Assembly (NCBI RefSeq): GCF_030272615.1
Contig: NC_081405.1
Location: forward strand, 653,938,920 to 654,002,919
Source: Cryptomeria japonica
Lineage: Eukaryota; Streptophyta; Pinopsida; Cupressales; Cupressaceae
Direction of reading: 5' to 3'
DNA length: 64,000 nucleotides
Shown here: positions 11,768 to 24,254 of the stretch, piece by piece
Numbering within the stretch: position 1 is the first letter of the stretch
How the letters are laid out: every line of letters starts with the position of its first letter
The notes under the pieces: model-generated
Databases searched by the model: none
Told to the model about the DNA's origin: nothing
What the model saw: only the letters and a program-made list of their open reading frames with translations
Program-made: the position numbers and the translations under genes

Positions 11768-13846
11768 CTAATCTATGTCTAAATCTTTAGGGACATTGGT
11801 GATAAGTAAAGCCTTGTCTAGAACCTCTCTATGAGCAGAAGAGATCTTATGCAATTCCAAAATGGAGATTTGAGCATTGGTTCTCTTCAATTGTTTGACA
11901 ATACTGTAACTAGGAGAAGATGATGAAGCTAGTTGTTTTGATTTGGACGCGATTGTGCCTGTTTGTCTATTTGGTAGATTTGATGTTGTTTGATTGAACG
12001 TTGAGGAATTAGCTCCTAGGAGTGTAATTTTCCTTTGAGTGCGAGTCACAGCATTAGCGATTTGTGCTTGATTTTGGTGATCTTGGACTATGATCACATT
12101 GCAATGTTCAGTGTGAACAGATTCAATCATGTTGATCATGTTATCGTTGCTACTGTAGGTATAATTGACTCTAGCTCCTCCTTTGGATTTTGAGGAATCT
12201 CCTTGTTCATACGTTGGTAAGGGATCTTTAAAGGCCTTATGATCAACATGTATCACGTGATTTTCAACAACGATCTTGCCTACATCAATGAGATCTTGGA
12301 TTTCATGTCAGAGTTTCATGCAGTTGTTTATATTATGCCCTTTGTTCCGATGGTAGTCACAGTATTCGTTTTCTCTCCACCACTTGGGTCTAATTTCTGG
12401 GTCATTTGGTCTAGAATTGTCTAGTAATTTTATCAGATTATTTGCCAATAAGGTTTTGAAAGCTGATTCATATGACTCATCTAGAGGAGTAAAATCACAT
12501 TTAAGCTTTGAGACCCAAGGTTTGTCTTTAAACCACTCTCTTGTTTTCTTTGGAGGATTTTCCATTGTAGTTTCAACTACTTTGAGTGCTTGTGTGCCAT
12601 TGGCCAAGTTAAATATTGTGGATTTTGTTTTTGCTTGGACAGTATCTACCACTCCACCGTTAACAATGTTCTTGTTGCTATCTATTCCATATTTCCAGTA
12701 TTTGCTCTTTTCTTTAGAGTTAGAACCTTGTTGTGTTTCTTTCCAAAGTGAGATATCTCCCTTTTTGATAAGCATGTCTTCCATTCTGAGGGCGTTATCT
12801 ACCATTTTGTTGAATGAGGGGTGTACTTGCATCTAGACACTGTACTTCAGTTCAGGGACTAAGTTGTTGACAAAGATATCCATTTTCTCAAGATCTGGGA
12901 TAGCCCGTGAATATCTAGAGAACATCTTTCTCCATTGTTGGAGGAAAGTGAGAAAGGGTTCTCCTATCTTTTGTCTGGTATTGCAAAGCTCTATCATGGT
13001 GACTGGGTGATGAATGTTGTATGAGTATTGTTGCAAAAATAGTTGGATTAGTTCTTCAAAAGTTTTTATCCCTTTGGGTAGGCTTGCAAACCATTCCATT
13101 GCTTGACCCCCTAAACTTATTAGGAAAAGACACATGAGATATGTTTGATCATGCATGAATTCCATACAAGTGGCACAAAACTCTTCGACATGATCTTGAG
13201 GGTCTGAGGTACCATCATATTTGTCAAATTTTGAGATCTCGATGCGTGAAGGAAATGGAGAGATGTAAAGGTTTTTGTCAAATGGGAATGGGCATATTGT
13301 GTCTAGAGAGTATTGTTTTGGCGTTTTATCTCTATCTTCTATTCTTGTGACCGCAGTTTGTAATGCTTGCATTTGTTTGCTTATTTTTCCCCATGGTGTT
13401 TCTTCCTCTTTAGCAATGAGGGTCTCCACATTATAACTAGTAGAGAGTTTGGCACCTTGCTCTCCTAATTCTAGGAAATAGTCTTCTTTTTCCCTAGCCA
13501 TGATGACCTTCATTATTTTTCGGAACACTTTATCATTCTGACACTTAAGTATTTCATCTTCAGGAGGTTCAAGGAGCTCTGATTCAGTTGAGGAATCACT
13601 ATCAGTGGCATGATTACTAAAATCATTGTGAGTATCTCGTTTACTAGCTTCTCTTTCTTTCCTTTCTCCAGACATGGTGTGAGATTTGAGCTGGCCAAAT
13701 ATTGGTATGTCGTAAACTGGTATTTGTGATGAGGACGGTTTACTTTGAAAGAGGTTTCCTATGAAGAATGGATTCTCGTTAAGTGAGAAGGGTGTTTCTT
13801 TCTCTTTGTCTATTTTACTATGTGAGTGTCTAGTTTGAATAAGCAT
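11768..13846 (-). pseudogene. Element A gag (capsid and CHHC knuckle), broken by stops
   Basis: Three open pieces in one frame: 13846-12833, 12832-12308 and 12256-11768, separated by a TAG and a TGA. The start ATG at 13846 aligns with an ATG in element B (43105) that follows the same leader. Capsid domain (about residues 200-337 of the first piece): FDKYDGTSDPQDHVEEF, QAMEWFASLPKGIKTFEEL, NLVPELK. The second piece has the knuckle YCDYHRNKGHNINNC, spaced C-x2-H-x4-H-x4-C, shared with B and H. Gag would form the virus-like particle in the cytoplasm. Confidence 0.9.
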
Positions 13847-15726
13847 TTGTAACCGACAGGACCGAGAGCAAGATGTGTTGCAGAAGTCAAGATCAAATTG
13901 TAGCTAGTAGTTCGTTTAACGTAGTGATTTGAGGGAAGTAACTTAAGATCTAGTCTGGTTTTAGGAATGATCTATCTTGTGTAAGACATTATCTAAGTTA
14001 TCTTAGGTTTGGTAAGATGTTTGTTTGAACTAGGTTAAAGATGATCGACAAAATCGTGCAACACAACGACAGAGGTACACTATCAAGGTTGTTTATGCTC
14101 AGGAGGATGATAACCCATTTTGGGCTGATTGTAAAACTGTTTTGGACAGGTTTTGATTGTTCAGGACTGACAGAATCAAAGACTCATACATCTATATTTT
14201 TGAAACTGTACAATAGTATAATAGGCTCAGGACGACAACAATTCTATTTCGTATGAGTTGTTGCCTAGTACCGTACGACAAATGGGTATGTCCCGGATGA
14301 CAAATGATTCTATTCAGTTTTGTCTTGTATGACATAGGATATGGCTCAAGATGATAGACTACTAGGTCTCGTATGATAGAGGATTGGGCTCAGGACAACA
14401 ATATAATATATTCGTATGACACAGGATTTGTTGTAGGACGACAATTCAGTAGACTCATATGACTGTTCACAGATCAGAGACTAAAAATTCTGGGTTTTTC
14501 AATGACTGGATAAGGCAACTGAACATGACCAATTTTGAGGTGGACTGATTTCTGACCAGGATAGAATAGTTTTTGACACGGATAGAGTTTTGATCACTGA
14601 GTTTGTTGATTTGTGTTCTCTAGTTTTAGTATTCCAGTTTCAGTTTGGGGGATGAAAACACACAAAATACGCAATATGAATAGCAACTCCAATCACAACA
14701 TGCAAACACTCTGGAAGTTGGCTTAGAGAAGAAAACCTTTGTTTGTTGACTTAGGTGCACACCCAATAGCTAATTAGAATACAGCCATTGAGTCTCATGC
14801 AATGTATTCTCAACACCGTATTAGTCGACTCCAAATGCTAATGGGGGCACGATACGGCAAGTGTCTTGGGAGAGTTACTATCTCTCTTGCACAAAGATTA
14901 TCAACCTTTCGGGGGTGAATCAGGTAGCTTCTATTTTTTATCGGATCTAGTAAGGGTTCCATTCAGCGCGTCGAGGTATAAACTCAATTAAGAGGTCTCC
15001 CAGTCTTGAAAACCAAGGTTTAATATACCCGAAGGTACTGAGGAGAGCTATTCATGAGCACTGTCATTGACTTGATTTTTATCAAATCAAGTTTATTTTA
15101 TAGTGGGTTGGAGTACTTGGTATTTAGCCATTCCCACTTAGGTCATTCCCCTCTCACCGTCCATAAAGGATATAGAGTTATTATCTCTTTGGGAGGGCAG
15201 GCCTGCTAAAGATGTACAAATCTCAAACAAAGAAAAAGCCTCAAGGGTCTAGATTTCTGATTGTCTTAGAAAGACAAGAGCATACTCTCCTACCTCTCAA
15301 AAATTTTCAAAAAGACACAAAAGACAAATTTGTTCATTTACCCAGATAGCAAGTTAAGTGCCTAGAAAAATTAAGGAATACACAATGTTTGATTGATTTC
15401 TCCTTAGGCAAGCTACAAAAAACAACGCATCAGTAGTCATGTTGTTTTTTTTTGTTTTTTTTTCTTTGACAGGTGTATGTTTGCTCGATAAATTCTTTGA
15501 CAAATGTCCTGCAAGAAACTGGTTAGGCTGTGAAAATATCAGGTAGACAGAAAATAGTTAAGGGTTAGCGTTAGCATAATCAAAATTTAATCCAAAAAAT
15601 CCTAAAAGGTAGTCTGTTTTTAATCTATCAGAAAAAATCACACGACAATCTTCATAAAGAAGAATGACAAAAATCTTTTATCGTACGAGCTATAAATCAG
15701 CACAGAACGACAAAAGATATAACTGC
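13847..15726 (-). other. Element A 5' leader, distal part
   Basis: Non-coding. 13847-14250 matches the leader of element B (about 42790-43104). From 14240 to 14470, and again at 15680, a degenerate motif of the form tcgtayga(c) recurs every 30-60 bp. About 14640-15660 has no clear match in B and looks like extra leader sequence; I see no frame in it. The leader is split by insertion of element C at 15726/31071. Confidence 0.7.
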
Positions 15727-17245
15727 TGGCAACATAGCTTTATAACAAATAATGAAAGATTGTTGTCATTTCAATAAGGATATTGAGAAGGTTGTTGATG
15801 ATTATGGATATAACTGATTAAAGATGTTTACTATCTTGATATTATTATTTTGTCATTGATGTCAAGAAATTGATTTTCTAATTCAGTATGATGTTGCCAT
15901 ATCTTGAGAAGTATGATATGAAGAATATAAAGATGTCGGTAAAAGACACAGGAAAGAATATGATGAATAAGGGGAAGAATAAGGTATTCAATGGGCAACT
16001 AGTACCGAGTCAAACAATGATGAGATTATGATGTTTTAGATTGTTTTAACATCATACATATGTTGTAAAATGTAAAGGTTAATACTATACTATGTTATCA
16101 AGCAAAGAACCTAGTCGGTAAACCCTAAGGTTATCGCTATCAGTTAATGAAGGCGAAATGTCTACCGAGTGAATTTTAGTATTCACCGAGTTGTTACCAA
16201 GTTGTAATCGAGCTATAACAGAATCCATTAAATGTTTACATGCGGTATTTAATGAAGGAAGCTGATGAGCTAGAACTGATCAATGATTGGTGAGCCGTGA
16301 ATGAAGTTTGTTAATGAATCTAAGGCAATGAAAAGTCGGCATGAAGATCTACAACTCAGATTGAACCGCAATACCCTAGCACAAGTTCCAAGAATAATAT
16401 GCAAGTTCTAAGGTGGGGTAAAATGTTTTCAGATCAAAAGATGCATTGAACCTAGACAAGATTGAAGATCTGATGGCTATTATTGATCATGGGAAATGTG
16501 ATCAAGGAGATTAAGCGGTTACCTGATTGTTTATAAATAGGAAACTATTGATAAACAATGTATGCGGGCAAGTGTATGCACAGGGATGCTACATAGTGAT
16601 TACCGAGCACAGGAGCTTGAAGACCTATTAGAATAATAGAGTATAGAATCCTAGCAGATAGACAAGATTAGTTCTATGTCTAGATTGTATTGAACAAATA
16701 GGAATCTACTTTAGCATTTTAGATGTGAAGTTGCAGATAGATTTTATTACTGTTATTTTGTGAAAGTGACAGAAAATCTCTTAACTGAGTGGACTTAACA
16801 GTCTTATTTGTAAAACCCTCTAGCAAGGTGACATTTTGATTGAATGTTTGAAATCCTTTAACAAGGTCACTTCTAACAATGTGAAGATCCTAACAGATCT
16901 AATGGAAATCCCTTAACCAGGTCACATCTAGCAATGTGTTTGTAATCTTTAACAGGATTTTCTTTTAACCGAGCATACTCTAGAAGAGTATATTTCTTAG
17001 TGGGTCCAAAATCCCATAGTGGTTTTTCCCTATTTGGGTTTCCAGGTTAAATCTGGTGTTATGAGGTTTATGATGTTCATATGCTTTTGAGTTTGCATGT
17101 TTGACAGTTTTGGTTATATTACTGATATACATGTTACTGAGTTTGAATCTGATGTTTTTAGGGATGATTAAGTTTGTATGATTCACCCCCCCTCTCATCT
17201 TGTTGACTATTGGATCTATACTTATATTAAGTATCAGAACTATTA
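15727..17245 (+). repeat. Element C 5' LTR
   Basis: 1519 bp beginning tggcaacatagc and ending gaactatta, where the other copy ends gaactatca. It matches 29528-31070 throughout. The 3' copy is longer mainly because of a 24-bp tandem duplication (unit begins gaacctagtc) near 29910-29955. Confidence 0.93.
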
Positions 17246-17247
17246 AT

Positions 17248-17259
17248 TGGTATCAGAGC
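17248..17259 (+). promoter_or_regulatory. Element C primer-binding site
   Basis: tggtatcagagc, two bases after the LTR; the usual copia PBS complementary to the 3' end of initiator methionine tRNA. Confidence 0.9.
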
Positions 17260-17309
17260 TTTGGACTCCAGAAGGAAAGTTTAAAGGCACTTGAGTTAAA
17301 GATCCAAAA

Positions 17310-18301
17310 ATGTATAAGAGGGATGCACCGAAGCTGAACAAGTCAAGTTTCTCTACATGGCAAAAAAGGATGAAGCTACATCTATCAGGAGTTGGAGAAT
17401 ATGCCATATACTATCTAGAGAATGATTTTGTCACACTGAGCAACTATCCATTGACTATGGAAGAGATAAAGACAAAGCAAGAACATATTCAAGCAATGAT
17501 TGAAATAACATCTTCATTGACCGATTCAGAGTTTAATGATCTAGAAGGCTACAATGATGCAAAGGCAATGTGGGATAAGCTCATATCAGTATATGGAGGA
17601 GATGAACATGTTCAAAGAGAAAAAGTAGATAGTCTAAGAGGACAACTTGAATCTATGAGGATGAATGAAGGTGAGAACATAACTCAATATAGTACAAGAC
17701 TAAAGGAGATTGTCAATCAAATCAAAGGAGCAGGTGGAACTATTGAAGAAAAGGATATAACAAGTAAGTTGTTAAGAACCCTTCTACCAGCTTATGCAAT
17801 CCGAGTCTCTACAATTAATGAATTGAGGTCTATACCTAATATGCCAGTTTCTTTAGATGCTACTATTGGTAAGCTACATGCATTTGAGTTAAGTAATTTT
17901 GATAACAGTGGATCTTCGGTAAATAAAGTTGAATCTATATATAGTTCTTTTCATCTTGATGAATCTAATGATTTCAATGAAAGAATGTATAAGTACTCTG
18001 AAGGAGATCACAGTGGAGCAAGTGAAATACTTCATAAGAACATGGAGGCAGTACACAAACTATATGAGGAAATCAGAAAGCAAGAAGAGTTTGAAGCACT
18101 ATTAGCCAAAAGGTTACTGAGAGGCAAAGGTAAGTATAAAGGAAAACTACCTTTGAAATGTTTGAATTGTGATAAGATAGGACATATGGCTTCTAACTAT
18201 CCTGACAAAGATTCCACTGAAAAGAGAGATTACTAAGATGACAGACAGAAAGATAACTATCACAGAGGACACCGAGACTTCAAAAAAAGAGATAGAAAGA
18301 C
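17310..18301 (+). pseudogene. Element C gag
   Basis: A 308-codon open frame from the ATG at 17310, 50 bp after the PBS. It ends at a TAA (18234-18236), but the same frame continues to the D insertion at 18301 and resumes after it. The copia gag (UBN2-like) core is visible: NKSSFSTWQKRMKLHL, GYNDAKAMWDKLISVYGG, REKVDSLRGQLESMRMNEGENI. The zinc knuckle reads CLNCDKIGHMASNYP, where the last cysteine of CX2CX4HX4C is tyrosine. A lysine/glutamate-rich region precedes it. It would be the particle protein; the knuckle change and early stop argue that this copy is dead. Confidence 0.9.
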
Positions 18302-19897
18302 TGATAACTCAATGATGAACCACTAGTACTGAACCGATACTAAGAGGGGGGGGGTTGAATCAGTACAAACACAAATACAATCCAAAACTGGTTTGACAGC
18401 AAATACTCCAAATGACTGATAAACAAAGATGTCGGTAAAATAGAGTGCAACCGGTAACATCCAGTATAGCTCAATCAGTCATGAACCGGTAACTCAATAA
18501 GCTTTTCTCTTAGCTCAATACCACATTATCATAATATTCACATGCATGAACTAGTAGACTTAACCATCAAATCTTCACAATAGTGAGTTCAATATGTTTT
18601 ATAGACAGGCATTAAACATAGAACCTTCATGTGCTTAACAGATAAAACAGAGCATCACAAGACAAGAGCATTACACATGACACACATATTTTTCACGTGG
18701 AAACCCAACTAGGAAAAACCACGATGGGGATGAATACCCACAAGCTAATTTTTGAACTCTTTAGAAGTCCACTCTGTTAGGAGCCTTGTCCGGTTAAGAA
18801 CATTACAATAGGTTTTGGTAGGAACTAATCCTGTTAAGGATCACCCGATTAAGGGATACCCGGTTAAGGGTTAAACCCAATAGGGTCACCTTGTTAGAGG
18901 ATTTTAAGAACTCAATAGATGAAAGGATCTCCTAAGCTTCTCTAGCTTCTCTGAACTCATTAGCCTCGAGTTACCCAGTTAAGGGATTTGAAACAAGCCG
19001 GTTAAGACCACCCGATTTAAGGGATTTTGAATCAAGCCAATTAAGGATACCCTTAAGGGATTTTACAACTGTTGAAGTGGTTAGTGATCAATAGGAATTA
19101 CAATGATCTATTAACAACACTTAATGCTAATGTAGATCCGTTTAGGCTCCTCTTTTCCTTTTGCACATTCACTTTGCAGGTATCTCTTCTCTCCTTTGGT
19201 CTGGCAAGAATCACATATCACTTTCCTTGGATACACACTCACAACTTTGCCAACGACCTCAGATAGAAACCCAACATCGACCTTATAGGAAACATACAGG
19301 TCGGTAGAAAAAACCCTAAACCCTAAACTTGTTAGGTTGAGAAATTCAAATGGTTCAATCCTGACCGTTGAATCATACTGCATTAAATGCACTAGTCTTG
19401 AATCGATCTCAAGACATTCTCCATTGTCCATTATCCACCATTTTCATGGTGGCTGATAACCCATCACGCGTTATCACCATTTGACAGACTTCACACATTC
19501 CCAAGGTAGATAGGAATAGTCATCTTTATGCAAGATCCTTCACGCACACAGAGCTTACATGGCAACATGATCTGTCCTCCATCATACTACTAGCTTATCA
19601 CACAAAGATCACCGATTGAGTCACACAGACTTGAGGTATTCCAACCAGAAACCCCGAAGTGGAAGCTGCCTACCAACCGGTAGTCATACAGTGCTTCCAT
19701 GTGCCGGTTTCCATAATTACATGCCGGTTCACCTTGAACAAATGTGTCGCTTCACTTTGGCATATACTGGTTCACACCTATGCCGGTTCCTCTTTCTTCA
19801 CTTATCACATGTGCCGGTTCACACTATGTCTCATATTGACATCAATGACAACATACAATATCATTATGTCTTCATGTCAGCTCACATAATGCCAACA
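18302..19897 (-). repeat. Element D 3' LTR
   Basis: 1596 bp; plus-strand ends tgataactcaatg and cataatgccaaca. It matches 24255-25892. It contains about two copies of the telomere-like unit ccctaaa at 19310-19328 (three in the other LTR) and many ccggttaag/ggttaaggg words. Short open frames inside are not genes. Confidence 0.93.
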
Positions 19898-20040
19898 ATC
19901 TCCCCCTTTGGCATTGATGGCAATATACAAAACATATCTTCTTTGCTTCACATCTTCTCCCCCTTTGACAACAATGCCAAAGTGGAGGTACAATCATCAC
20001 TGTCTCATCATGTTGCTCCCCCTGAGGAGTAGCATCCATA
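19898..20040 (-). promoter_or_regulatory. Element D polypurine tract with upstream PPT-like copies
   Basis: On the minus strand, AAAGGGGGAGAT lies directly against the LTR. Similar tracts occur upstream: AAAGGGGGAGAAG near 19950-19965 and CAGGGGGAGCAAC near 20010-20025. Repeated PPT-like tracts also occur in elements C and E. Confidence 0.8.
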
Positions 20041-20101
20041 AACACACCAATCAGCCAAAGATTTGTCTTTTCAGTACCTGAATGATGTGGAACACTCACT
20101 T

Positions 20102-20764
20102 TTAGTTCCCTTCCTGAAGGGGCAAGACCCCTAATTCACCTCTCAAATGCACAAATGTTGTCTTTGGAAGAGGCTTGGTGAATATGTCTGCTAACTACTC
20201 CTTACTGGACACATGCTCTAGTGCAATCTCTTTATTCTAAACCTTTTCCCTCAAGAAATGATACTTAAGCTCAAAATTCTTGGTTATAGAATGTAAAACC
20301 GGATTCTTTGATATATTGATAGCACTTGTGTTATCACAAAATATACTTACCGATTCAGATACAGGGATCTTGAAGCCTTCCAGTACATGCTTCATCCAGA
20401 TTGTCTGAGTGCAGTTCATGAAAGCTGCAACATACTCCACTTCCGTTGTAGACTGAGAGATGCAACTCTACTTTTTACTCATCCATGAGACTAGTCTACC
20501 ACCGAGAAAGAATGCACCACCAATTGTGCTCTTCTAGTCATCCACATTATCGGCCCAATCAGCATCTGTGAATACTTTCAGATTGAAATTATTGTTGTAT
20601 GGGTACCATAATCCATAGTCAATTGTTCCTTTTAGATACCTAAGAATCCGCTTGACTGCACTCAAGTGAGATTCTCTTGGACTCTTCTGGAACCTTGCAG
20701 TGATGCCAACTACATGTGCAATATCTGGTCTGCTATGCACTACATAATGCAACTTACCAATCAT
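20102..20764 (-). pseudogene. Element D RNase H end of pol
   Basis: Open pieces 20764-20534 and 20440-20237, same frame as the RT, with stops between; the frame ends at a TAA at 20102. Motifs: GKLHYVVHSRPDIAH, RYLKGTIDYGLWY, FTDADWADN (Asp), CDNTSAINISKNP (Asp), ADIFTKPLP near the end. The glutamate motif STTEVEYVAA lies in the interrupted part. This is the copia RNase H and C-terminus. Confidence 0.9.
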
Positions 20765-20767
20765 TAA

Positions 20768-21652
20768 CTAGTATTCCTTCTCATCAACCAGTGCAGAATC
20801 ATCCTCCTTTGTCAATTTGCAACCGGTCACCATCGGTGTACCAACTGGTTTGCTATCTTCCATGCCAAAATTCTTCAACACCTCTTTGACATATTTGGAC
20901 TGAGTGATGAAGATTCCACCTTTCATTTGCTGGATCCGTAGTCCAATGAAGAACTTAATCTCCCCTATGAGTGACATCTCAAACTCTTTCTTCATCTCAT
21001 TAGCAAACTCATGACTCATCTTGTCATCTCCTCCAAAGATAATGTCATCAACAAAAACTTCACAGATCAGAATCTGATCTTCTTCAGACTTCAAGTAGAT
21101 ATTTCTATCTTCACTTGTTCTCTCAAATCCAGTCTTCACAAGATGGGAATTTAGGTGCTCATACCATTCCCTAGGTGCTTGCTTTAGACCATATAATGCT
21201 TTATGTAGCCTACATACCATGTCACTGTCTTCAGATTGGGTAAACCCATCTGGTTTCTCAATATATACCTCCTCTTCAAGTACACCATTTAGGAATGCAG
21301 ATTTTACATCCATTTGATATACCTTGAATCTCTTAAAAGCTGCATATGCAAGAAGCATATGAACTCCTTCCAATCTGGCTACAGGAGCAAAGGTTTCCCC
21401 ATAGTCTTCACCTTCTTCTTGAGCATATCCTTTGCATACCAGTCTGGCTTTATTCCTGATCATTGTGCCATCCTCATTCAACTTATTTCTGAACACCCAT
21501 TTGGTGCCAATGACATTTTTATGCTCTGGTCTGGGTACCAAGGACCATGTACCATTTTTCTCTATCTGGTCAAGTTCTTCTTCCATTGCCTTGATCCAGT
21601 CTTCATCTTTATGAGCCTCTTTGAATGACTTAGGCTCAAATTCAGAGATCAT
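20768..21652 (-). pseudogene. Element D reverse transcriptase (open stretch of a broken polyprotein)
   Basis: 294 codons without a stop. Complete copia RT signature: [63 protein letters not shown] and the catalytic [11 protein letters not shown], with both Asp residues present. The preceding integrase and following RNase H carry stops, so it could be made only as an isolated fragment. The first ATG is an internal methionine of the polyprotein, not a real start. Confidence 0.9.
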
Positions 21653-21676
21653 ACATGAGTTTTCTCTAATCTTTCT

Positions 21677-23353
21677 TCAGGTAAGGATTTCTGCATCCTT
21701 ATCACCTATGATCTTCTTGGGATCATGATTCAACTTGACATACCGAGGAATGGTCTTAACTAGTTCTTCTTGCTTTTCTTCTTCATCCTCATCTTCATTA
21801 GTATCAGCATTCACCGGTTCAGGAACACTGTTACTGGTACTAGGTTGACTGACAACCGGTTCCCAGAAGGTTGCAACCAGTTCATTTACAACTTGCTCAC
21901 TACTAGTTTTCTCGGTCTTCTTAGAGGATTCATCAACTCTTACATTGATGCTTTCCATAATTCTCTGAGTCCTATTGTTGTAGCACTTGAAAGCTTTACT
22001 CTTGGTGGAATATCCTAGAAATATTCCTTCATTACATTTAGCTTCAAATTTGCCCTGATGTTCACTCCTCTTGATGTAACATTTGCTACCAAATACCTTA
22101 AAGTAGTTTACCACAGGTGTCTTACCAGTCCAATACTCATAAGGAGTTTTTTCCTTACCCTTTTTAATGAGTACCCGGTTCATAGTGTAAACTATAGTGC
22201 TCACCGCTTCTCTACAAAAGGTGTGAGCAACCTTTCCTTGGATCAACATAGTTCTAGTTGCTTCAACCATAGTCCGGTCATTCCTCTTTGCTAGGCCATG
22301 CTGCTATGGAGTCCGAGGGGTAGACAATTGTCTCTTGATGCCAAATTCTTCACAATACTTGTTGAATTCACTGGAAGTGAATTCCCCTCCTTGATCAATT
22401 CTGAGACATTTGATCCTTTTACCGCTTTCCTTCTCCACTGATTCTCTGAAACCTTTGAATTTCCCAAAAGCTTCAGACTTGTCTTTCAAGAATGTGACCC
22501 ACATCATTCTTGAGCAGTCATCAGTGAGAATCATGAAGTACCTATCACCCTGCACACTTCTAGTTTTCATACGACCACATAAATCAGTATGCACAAGATC
22601 AAGCAAGTTGTCAGCAGTAAAAGATTTACCTTTAAAAGTTGAGGAAGACATTTTCCCCAATTGACATTCTCTACACAAGGTATTATCTGATTTGCTGAGC
22701 ACCGATAACCCTCTAACTGCCTTGATCTTACTAGCCTTTACAATGTTATCAAAGTTCACATGGAAGAACCTCCTATGCCATATCCAGCTATCATCAAGCT
22801 TAGCCATAAGACATGTACTTATATTTGCATTCAGATGAAATAGGTTACCTTTAGTCTGCATATCGGTGGCTACCAATTTACCATCGTTACCTTTGATTCT
22901 ACAAACTCCATTCTTGAATTGCAGAGTGAGACCACTGTCATTTAGTTGGGCAACACTTAGAAGGTTGTGTCTGAGACCGTCAACCCAATACACATTGTCA
23001 GCACTACTCTTTCCATTCAAGGAGATGGACCCTCTACCCTTGACCATGCATGGTGCGTAATTGCCAAAGTGAACCACACCACCATCATACTCTTCTAGGC
23101 ATAGAAACTTTCTCTGGTCACCAGTCATATGGTGAGAACAGCCACTGTCAATGATCCATTCATTGGAATCATTAAACTGGGAGACAAGAGCCTTCTTGTC
23201 TGCCACATCTTCCTTTACAGCAATGAACACAATGTCTTCATTCTCTTCATCTTCTGATTCCTCATCTATTACAAAACAATTTCTCCAGTTTCCTCCTTTG
23301 AATTTCTTGAACCTTTCTGGTTTATCCTTGTTGTCACTATTAGGATAGTTCAT
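21677..23353 (-). pseudogene. Element D protease and integrase
   Basis: Open pieces 23353-22304 and 22270-21677 in one frame, separated by a TAG. Protease active site IIDSGCSHHMTGD; GAG-pre-integrase LMAKLDDSWIWHRRFFH with the HHCC zinc pair (CRECQLGK). Integrase core: VHTDLCGR (Asp) and LRIDQGGEF (Asp), but the third catalytic position reads GLAKRND, Lys in place of Glu. C-terminal GKTPVVNYFKVFGSKCY and FLGYSTKSKAFKCYN follow. A variable acidic linker leads to RT. It would process the polyprotein and insert cDNA; the Lys makes this copy's integrase inactive. Confidence 0.9.
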
Positions 23354-24185
23354 AGCAAATGTCCTATCCGGTTATAGGAGAAACATTTCAAAGGAAGCTT
23401 ACCTTTGTATTTACTGGTCCCTATTGGAAATCTCCTGGCAAGAAGAGCTTCAAATTCCATCAAAAACTCTTCATCCTTCATTTCTCTGTTCTGATTAGGT
23501 TCCCCACTAGTGCTAGCCTCTTTTCCTTTTCTGGAAGGTATAGCAGAGGCTTAAAAGGTTGATTCTATCTTTTGAACACTACCATCAAAACTATTCAGCT
23601 CATAGGCTGTCAACTTGGCTATGATGGAGTCCAAGGATGCCTTAGACTTGTCTATTGATCTCAGCTCCTGAATAGTAGCAACCCTTATTGCATAGACCGA
23701 CAACAGGGATCTTAGGACTTTACTTACCATAGTGGAATCTTCTATTTTGCCACCTACACTCTTTATTTCTCCAACAACTATTTTGATTCTTATTCCATAC
23801 TGTTGAATGGTCTCTCTTTCAACCATCCTCATGTCTTCAAACTTTCCTCTCAAGCTCTCTTCCTTAGCCTATTTTACATGCTCATCATCACCATAGATAT
23901 TTTCAAGAGCATCCCATACTTCTTTGGGATTTTCCTTGTCCTAAACATCAATAAACTCAATGTCAGATAGACTACTGATAAGGGCTTCCATGACTTGCCC
24001 ATTTTCTTGTATCTCTCTCTTTTGGTCATCGGTGAGAGTACCGATAGGAACAACATAGGAACAACATATACATTTTCAACATAACTCCAGTGTTGAACAC
24101 CCATGCTTTTGATGAATATCTTTATCCTGTCTTTCCATATACCAAAGTTTTCCCTGTTGAACTTTGGACCTTCCCTCTTCATCAT
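23354..24185 (-). pseudogene. Element D gag (frameshifted)
   Basis: Open pieces 24185-23874 and 23853-23551, plus an interrupted C-terminal part to about 23360. Start ATG at 24185, about 55 bp after the PBS. Motifs: PKFNRENFGIWKDRIKIFIK, ERETIQQYGIRIK, SKVLRSLLSVYAIRVATI. The knuckle near 23360-23400 reads CFSYNRIGHFAMNYP, so two of three cysteines are tyrosines. Three frames are used across gag. Confidence 0.85.
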
Positions 24186-24240
24186 TTGGCTACGATCTTT
24201 TCCTCAAGCGGTTAAGCTTACAACATAGAGGACCTGGAGC

Positions 24241-24252
24241 ACTCTGATACCA
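24241..24252 (-). promoter_or_regulatory. Element D primer-binding site
   Basis: The minus strand reads TGGTATCAGAGT two bases after the 5' LTR end, an initiator-Met-type copia PBS. Confidence 0.88.
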
Positions 24253-24254
24253 AT

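Noticed and set aside
17248-17259. tRNA gene fragment (tggtatcagagc also at 24241 and 34940)
   Set aside because: Each lies just after an LTR end and is a primer-binding site; no tRNA cloverleaf surrounds it.
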